From positions 1 through 35,313 of the forward strand of contig DXGF01000182.1 in NCBI GenBank assembly GCA_019114065.1: DNA of 35,313 bases. Reading direction: 5' to 3'. The stretch is from Candidatus Dorea gallistercoris. Its GTDB lineage: Bacteria > Bacillota > Clostridia > Lachnospirales > Lachnospiraceae. The notes beneath the pieces were generated by a model that saw nothing but the letters and a program-made list of their open reading frames with translations, was not told the origin of the DNA and did not search any database. Every line of letters starts with the position of its first letter. Position 1 is the first letter of the stretch. The translations under genes were made by a program, and so were the position numbers. Positions 32,494-35,313 of this stretch are shown in pieces.

Positions 32494-33927
32494 ATGTACG
32501 ACATTTTGATCATAGGGGCGGGGGTCTCAGGCTGCGGGGCGGCCCGGTATCTTGCCAAATATCAGGCGAAAATCTGTGTTTTGGAGCGGGAGGAAGATGT
32601 GTGCGAAGGAACTTCCAAGGCGAACAGTGGCATCATCCACGCAGGATTTGACGCCAAGCCGGGCTCGCTGAAAGCCAGGATGAATGTGCGGGGTAATCAG
32701 TTGATGGGCCAGGCGGCGGAAGAACTGGATATCCCATTTATCAGAAATGGCTCTCTGGTGGTCTGTACGGATCCGCAAAAGACCGGAGAACTGGAGCGTC
32801 TGTTGGAAAATGGAAGGAAAAATAACGTGCCGGACCTTCAGATCCTTGGAAAGGACGAATTAAAGAAGCAAGAGCCCCATATCTCAGAGGAAGCGGTGGC
32901 GGCTCTCTATGCGCCGACAGGAGGGATCGTCTGCCCTTTTGAACTGAATCTGGCGCTGGCCGAAAATGCCTGGGACAACGGGGTGGAGTTCCGGTTCCGT
33001 GAAGAAGTGAGGGAGATCCAGAAGTGCCGGGAAGGCTACAGGGTCAAAACCAGCGCCGGACACACTTATCAGGGGAAGGTGGTCATCAACGCGGCGGGAG
33101 TGTACGCGGATCATATCCATAACCTGGTCTGCGAGAAGAAAATGGAACTGATCCCAAGGAAGGGCGAGTACATGCTTTTAGATAAACGGGCAGGGGGACA
33201 TGTCTCAAGGACGATCTTCACCCTTCCGGGCCCTTACGGGAAAGGGGTACTGGTAACGCCCACGGTACATGGGAATCTCCTTGTGGGTCCCACAGCGGAA
33301 GATATCCAGGACAAGGAAGGAGTAAATACCACAAGAGCCGGGCTGGAGAAGGTGCGAGAGAAATGCCGGGAGGCAGTCCGCGATGTCCCGCTGAACCAGG
33401 TGATCACTTCTTTTTCCGGACTGCGAGCCCATGAGCCGGGGGATGATTTCGTGATCCATGAGTCAGAGGATGGATTCTTTGACTGCGCCGGGATTGAATC
33501 TCCGGGGCTTACTTCCTGCCTTGCCATAGGGGAACTGCTGGGAGAGCTGGTGAGCGGGAAGCTTCACCTGCCCGGGAGAGAGGACTTTCGGCCCCGCCGA
33601 AGAGGGATCACCAGACCGGAGCGGTTGTCTCTGGCAGAGAGAAACCGGCTGATCCAGGAGAATCCCGCATATGGGAATATTGTCTGCCGGTGTGAGGGGA
33701 TCTCAGAAGGAGAGATCCTGGAAGCCATCCGCCGGCCGCTTGGAGCCAAGACGATGGATGGAGTCAAGCGCAGAGTGCGGGCAGGAATGGGACGCTGTCA
33801 GGGGGGCTTCTGCTCACCGAAAGTGATGGAGCTGCTGGCGCGAGAATGGAAGATGGACCTGCTGGAAGTGCGCAAATCAGGACCGGATTCCAGAATGCTG
33901 GCGGGACATATCAGAGAAGACTGGTAA
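32494..33927 (+). CDS. GlpA-like FAD-dependent glycerol-3-phosphate dehydrogenase with BFD-like [2Fe-2S] domain
   Basis: 477 residues. The N-terminal dinucleotide-binding motif is IIGAGVSGCGAARYL with the acidic VLERE end. NSGIIHAGFD and the DAO fold follow to about residue 370. The C-terminal domain has four cysteines, CRCEGIS and GRCQGGFC, typical of the BFD-like [2Fe-2S] domain. This matches the anaerobic G3P dehydrogenase subunit A and the related single enzymes of Clostridia. It should oxidise G3P to dihydroxyacetone phosphate and pass electrons to the next gene products. It starts 3 bp after glpK. The protein is close to but shorter than E. coli GlpA. Confidence 0.88.
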   Translation: MYDILIIGAGVSGCGAARYLAKYQAKICVLEREEDVCEGTSKANSGIIHAGFDAKPGSLKARMNVRGNQLMGQAAEELDIPFIRNGSLVVCTDPQKTGELERLLENGRKNNVPDLQILGKDELKKQEPHISEEAVAALYAPTGGIVCPFELNLALAENAWDNGVEFRFREEVREIQKCREGYRVKTSAGHTYQGKVVINAAGVYADHIHNLVCEKKMELIPRKGEYMLLDKRAGGHVSRTIFTLPGPYGKGVLVTPTVHGNLLVGPTAEDIQDKEGVNTTRAGLEKVREKCREAVRDVPLNQVITSFSGLRAHEPGDDFVIHESEDGFFDCAGIESPGLTSCLAIGELLGELVSGKLHLPGREDFRPRRRGITRPERLSLAERNRLIQENPAYGNIVCRCEGISEGEILEAIRRPLGAKTMDGVKRRVRAGMGRCQGGFCSPKVMELLAREWKMDLLEVRKSGPDSRMLAGHIREDW

Positions 33928-33942
33928 GGAGGAACAAGAAAA

Positions 33943-34929
33943 GTGGAGTCATTTGACATAGTGATCATCGGCGGCGGTCCGGCGGGGCTTGCGGCGGCTC
34001 TGGCAGCCAGACGCCAGGGAGTGGAGCGGATCTTGATCCTGGAGAGAGATGAAGTCCTGGGAGGAATCTTGAACCAGTGCATCCATAATGGGTTTGGACT
34101 GCATACGTTTAAAGAGGAGCTGACCGGACCGGAGTATGCCTGGCGGTACATCGAGCAGATACAGAAAGAGAAGATCCTGTATCGCCTGTCTTCGATGGTG
34201 GTGGAGATCCAGACGGAAGGAAGCAGGAAGACGGTCACCGTCATGAGCAGAACTAGAGGGATGGAGCAGATCCAGGCCAGGACGCTGATCCTTGCCATGG
34301 GCTGCCGAGAGCGGCCAAGGGGAGCTCTGAATGTGCCAGGCTTCCGGCCGGCCGGGATCTATACCGCAGGGACCGCTCAAAGGCTGGTGAACATGGAAGG
34401 TTATATGCCGGGCAGAGAGATCGTGATCCTAGGGTCCGGGGATATCGGGCTGATCATGGCAAGGAGAATGACGCTGGAAGGCGCGAAAGTAAAAGTGGTG
34501 GCGGAAATTCTCCCCCAGTCAGGCGGTCTGAAGCGGAATATCGTCCAGTGTCTGGAAGACTATGGGATTCCATTAAAATTGAACCATACAGTGGTAGATA
34601 TCCTGGGGAAAGAGCATATCGAAGGCGTCACACTTGCCAGGGTGGATGAAGCGAAGACGCCGATCCCGGGAACGGAAGAATTTTACAGCTGTGATACGCT
34701 GCTCCTTTCAGTAGGGCTGATACCAGAAAATGAACTGACCAGGGAAGCGGGGGCAGAAATGGATGAAAAGACCGGCGGCCCGGTGGTGAACGACCGTCTG
34801 GAGACGACAGTGCCGGGGATGTTTGCCTGTGGGAACGTGCTGCATGTGCATGACCTGGTGGATCATGTGTCACAGGAGGCAGAGAAAGCAGGAGAATGGG
34901 CGGCCCAGTATCTGCGGGAGATAAATTAG
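33943..34929 (+). CDS. GlpB-like NAD(P)/FAD-dependent oxidoreductase
   Basis: 328 residues with the pyridine nucleotide-disulfide oxidoreductase fold. The FAD motif is VIIGGGPAGLAAALAAR, the second nucleotide motif is IVILGSGDIGLIMARR (about 164-179), and the FAD end motif VPGMFACGNVLHVHDLVDHV lies near residue 285-304. GCRERPRG marks the family seen with GlpA-like enzymes. It probably takes electrons from the preceding dehydrogenase and hands them to NAD or a membrane acceptor. The start is GTG with AAGGAGG upstream, 15 bp after the preceding gene. Confidence 0.87.
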   Translation: MESFDIVIIGGGPAGLAAALAARRQGVERILILERDEVLGGILNQCIHNGFGLHTFKEELTGPEYAWRYIEQIQKEKILYRLSSMVVEIQTEGSRKTVTVMSRTRGMEQIQARTLILAMGCRERPRGALNVPGFRPAGIYTAGTAQRLVNMEGYMPGREIVILGSGDIGLIMARRMTLEGAKVKVVAEILPQSGGLKRNIVQCLEDYGIPLKLNHTVVDILGKEHIEGVTLARVDEAKTPIPGTEEFYSCDTLLLSVGLIPENELTREAGAEMDEKTGGPVVNDRLETTVPGMFACGNVLHVHDLVDHVSQEAEKAGEWAAQYLREIN

Positions 34930-34963
34930 CAGATCCTTAAGAAGCGTAAGGAGGAGAAAATAT

Positions 34964-35313
34964 ATGGAAAAAACGCGGATGACCTGTATCATCTGTCCCA
35001 ATGGCTGTCAGATGACAGTAGAGGCCGAGGACGGCGAGGTCGTGGATGTAGAAGGGAACCGGTGTATGCGCGGATATATTTACGCACGGAAAGAGCTTAC
35101 AGACCCTACCAGGACAGTAACGACCACGCTGGAAGTGGAAGGCGGCGCACTGCCCAGGGTTTCTGTCAAGACAGCCGAAGAAATCCCCAAGGATAAGATC
35201 ATGGCCTGTATGGAGCAGACCCGAGGTGTGAAAGTCCAGGCGCCGGTGCGGATCGGAGATGTGCTGATCGCAAATGTGGCCGACACCGGGATCGACCTGG
35301 TGGCCACTGTGAA
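34964..35313 (+). CDS. DUF1667 protein, cut by the window end
   Basis: 116 complete codons are visible from an ATG with AAGGAGGAG in front. The family length is about 120 residues, so only a few residues are missing. A Cys set MTCIICPNGCQ and GNRCMRGYIYA near the N-terminus could bind an iron-sulfur cluster, and a segment VQAPVRIGDVLIANVAD precedes the window end. DUF1667 genes commonly follow GlpA/GlpB-like genes in Clostridia and Thermotogae, and the protein is thought to be an electron-transfer subunit of that complex. The role is inferred from this association. Confidence 0.85.
   Translation, partial: MEKTRMTCIICPNGCQMTVEAEDGEVVDVEGNRCMRGYIYARKELTDPTRTVTTTLEVEGGALPRVSVKTAEEIPKDKIMACMEQTRGVKVQAPVRIGDVLIANVADTGIDLVATV

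Overview
The window looks like a chromosomal piece of an anaerobic gut Firmicute, most likely a member of the Lachnospiraceae. The clues are a double-cubane-cluster reductase, ECF-type vitamin transport, a glycerol-3-phosphate dehydrogenase system with a DUF1667 subunit, a Clostridia-type galT, strong GGAGG ribosome binding sites and GC-rich codon use over most of the length. No phage, integrase, insertion sequence or CRISPR array is visible. Species cannot be named from the sequence alone.

Layout. (1) 1-3.72 kb: a visibly more AT-rich catabolic-looking block with an unrecognised protein cut by the window edge, a LarA-like (DUF2088) protein, a GntR/FCD regulator with a palindromic site in its promoter region, and an RraA-like aldolase-family protein with a consensus promoter. 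(2) 3.7-4.3 kb: a decayed junction holding N-terminal stubs of a MATE transporter and a flavodoxin. (3) 4.3-7.1 kb: a DUF362 lipoprotein, a PF03773 permease and an aldo/keto reductase. (4) 7.2-10.4 kb: a TetM-like GTPase fused to a Rae1/YacP-like NYN nuclease domain, then a small helical protein. (5) 10.4-14.4 kb: a structured leader, an OmpR/histidine kinase pair, a cyclophilin and an EamA transporter. (6) 14.5-19 kb: ecfA1-ecfA2-ecfT-truA followed by a cysteine desulfurase. (7) 19.1-23 kb: a double-cubane reductase, a DUF3343 Se/S-carrier-like protein and two G3E (CobW/COG0523) GTPases, one with a His/Cys-rich repeat tract and one fused to a DUF1980-like domain. (8) 23-24.8 kb: a hypothetical protein and a broken Rpn nuclease gene. 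(9) 24.8-28.6 kb: galK-galT with a divergent AraC regulator. (10) 28.6-30.7 kb: a pyridoxamine kinase, an ECF S component and a radical SAM protein. (11) 30.8-35.3 kb: tRNA-Arg(ACG), then glpK, a GlpA-like oxidoreductase, a GlpB-like oxidoreductase and DUF1667, with the last cut by the window end.

How parts fit together. The EcfA1-A2-T module can energise separately encoded S components, and the S component next to the pyridoxamine kinase suggests vitamin B6 salvage. The glp genes would phosphorylate glycerol and oxidise glycerol-3-phosphate without oxygen. galK/galT would run the Leloir pathway under the AraC protein. The cysteine desulfurase, double-cubane reductase, DUF3343 and G3E GTPases read like a sulfur/metal handling cluster around an unusual iron-sulfur reductase.

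The most unexpected signal is a 68-nt element present twice, 65/68 identical. In both places it begins exactly 6 nt after a TATAAT -10 box, at the predicted +1 of two unrelated transcripts (the two-component operon and galKT). It folds into a long nested hairpin with a CUUG tetraloop. The GTPase-NYN fusion, which joins a ribosome A-site GTPase to a relative of an A-site mRNA endonuclease, is the most interesting protein.
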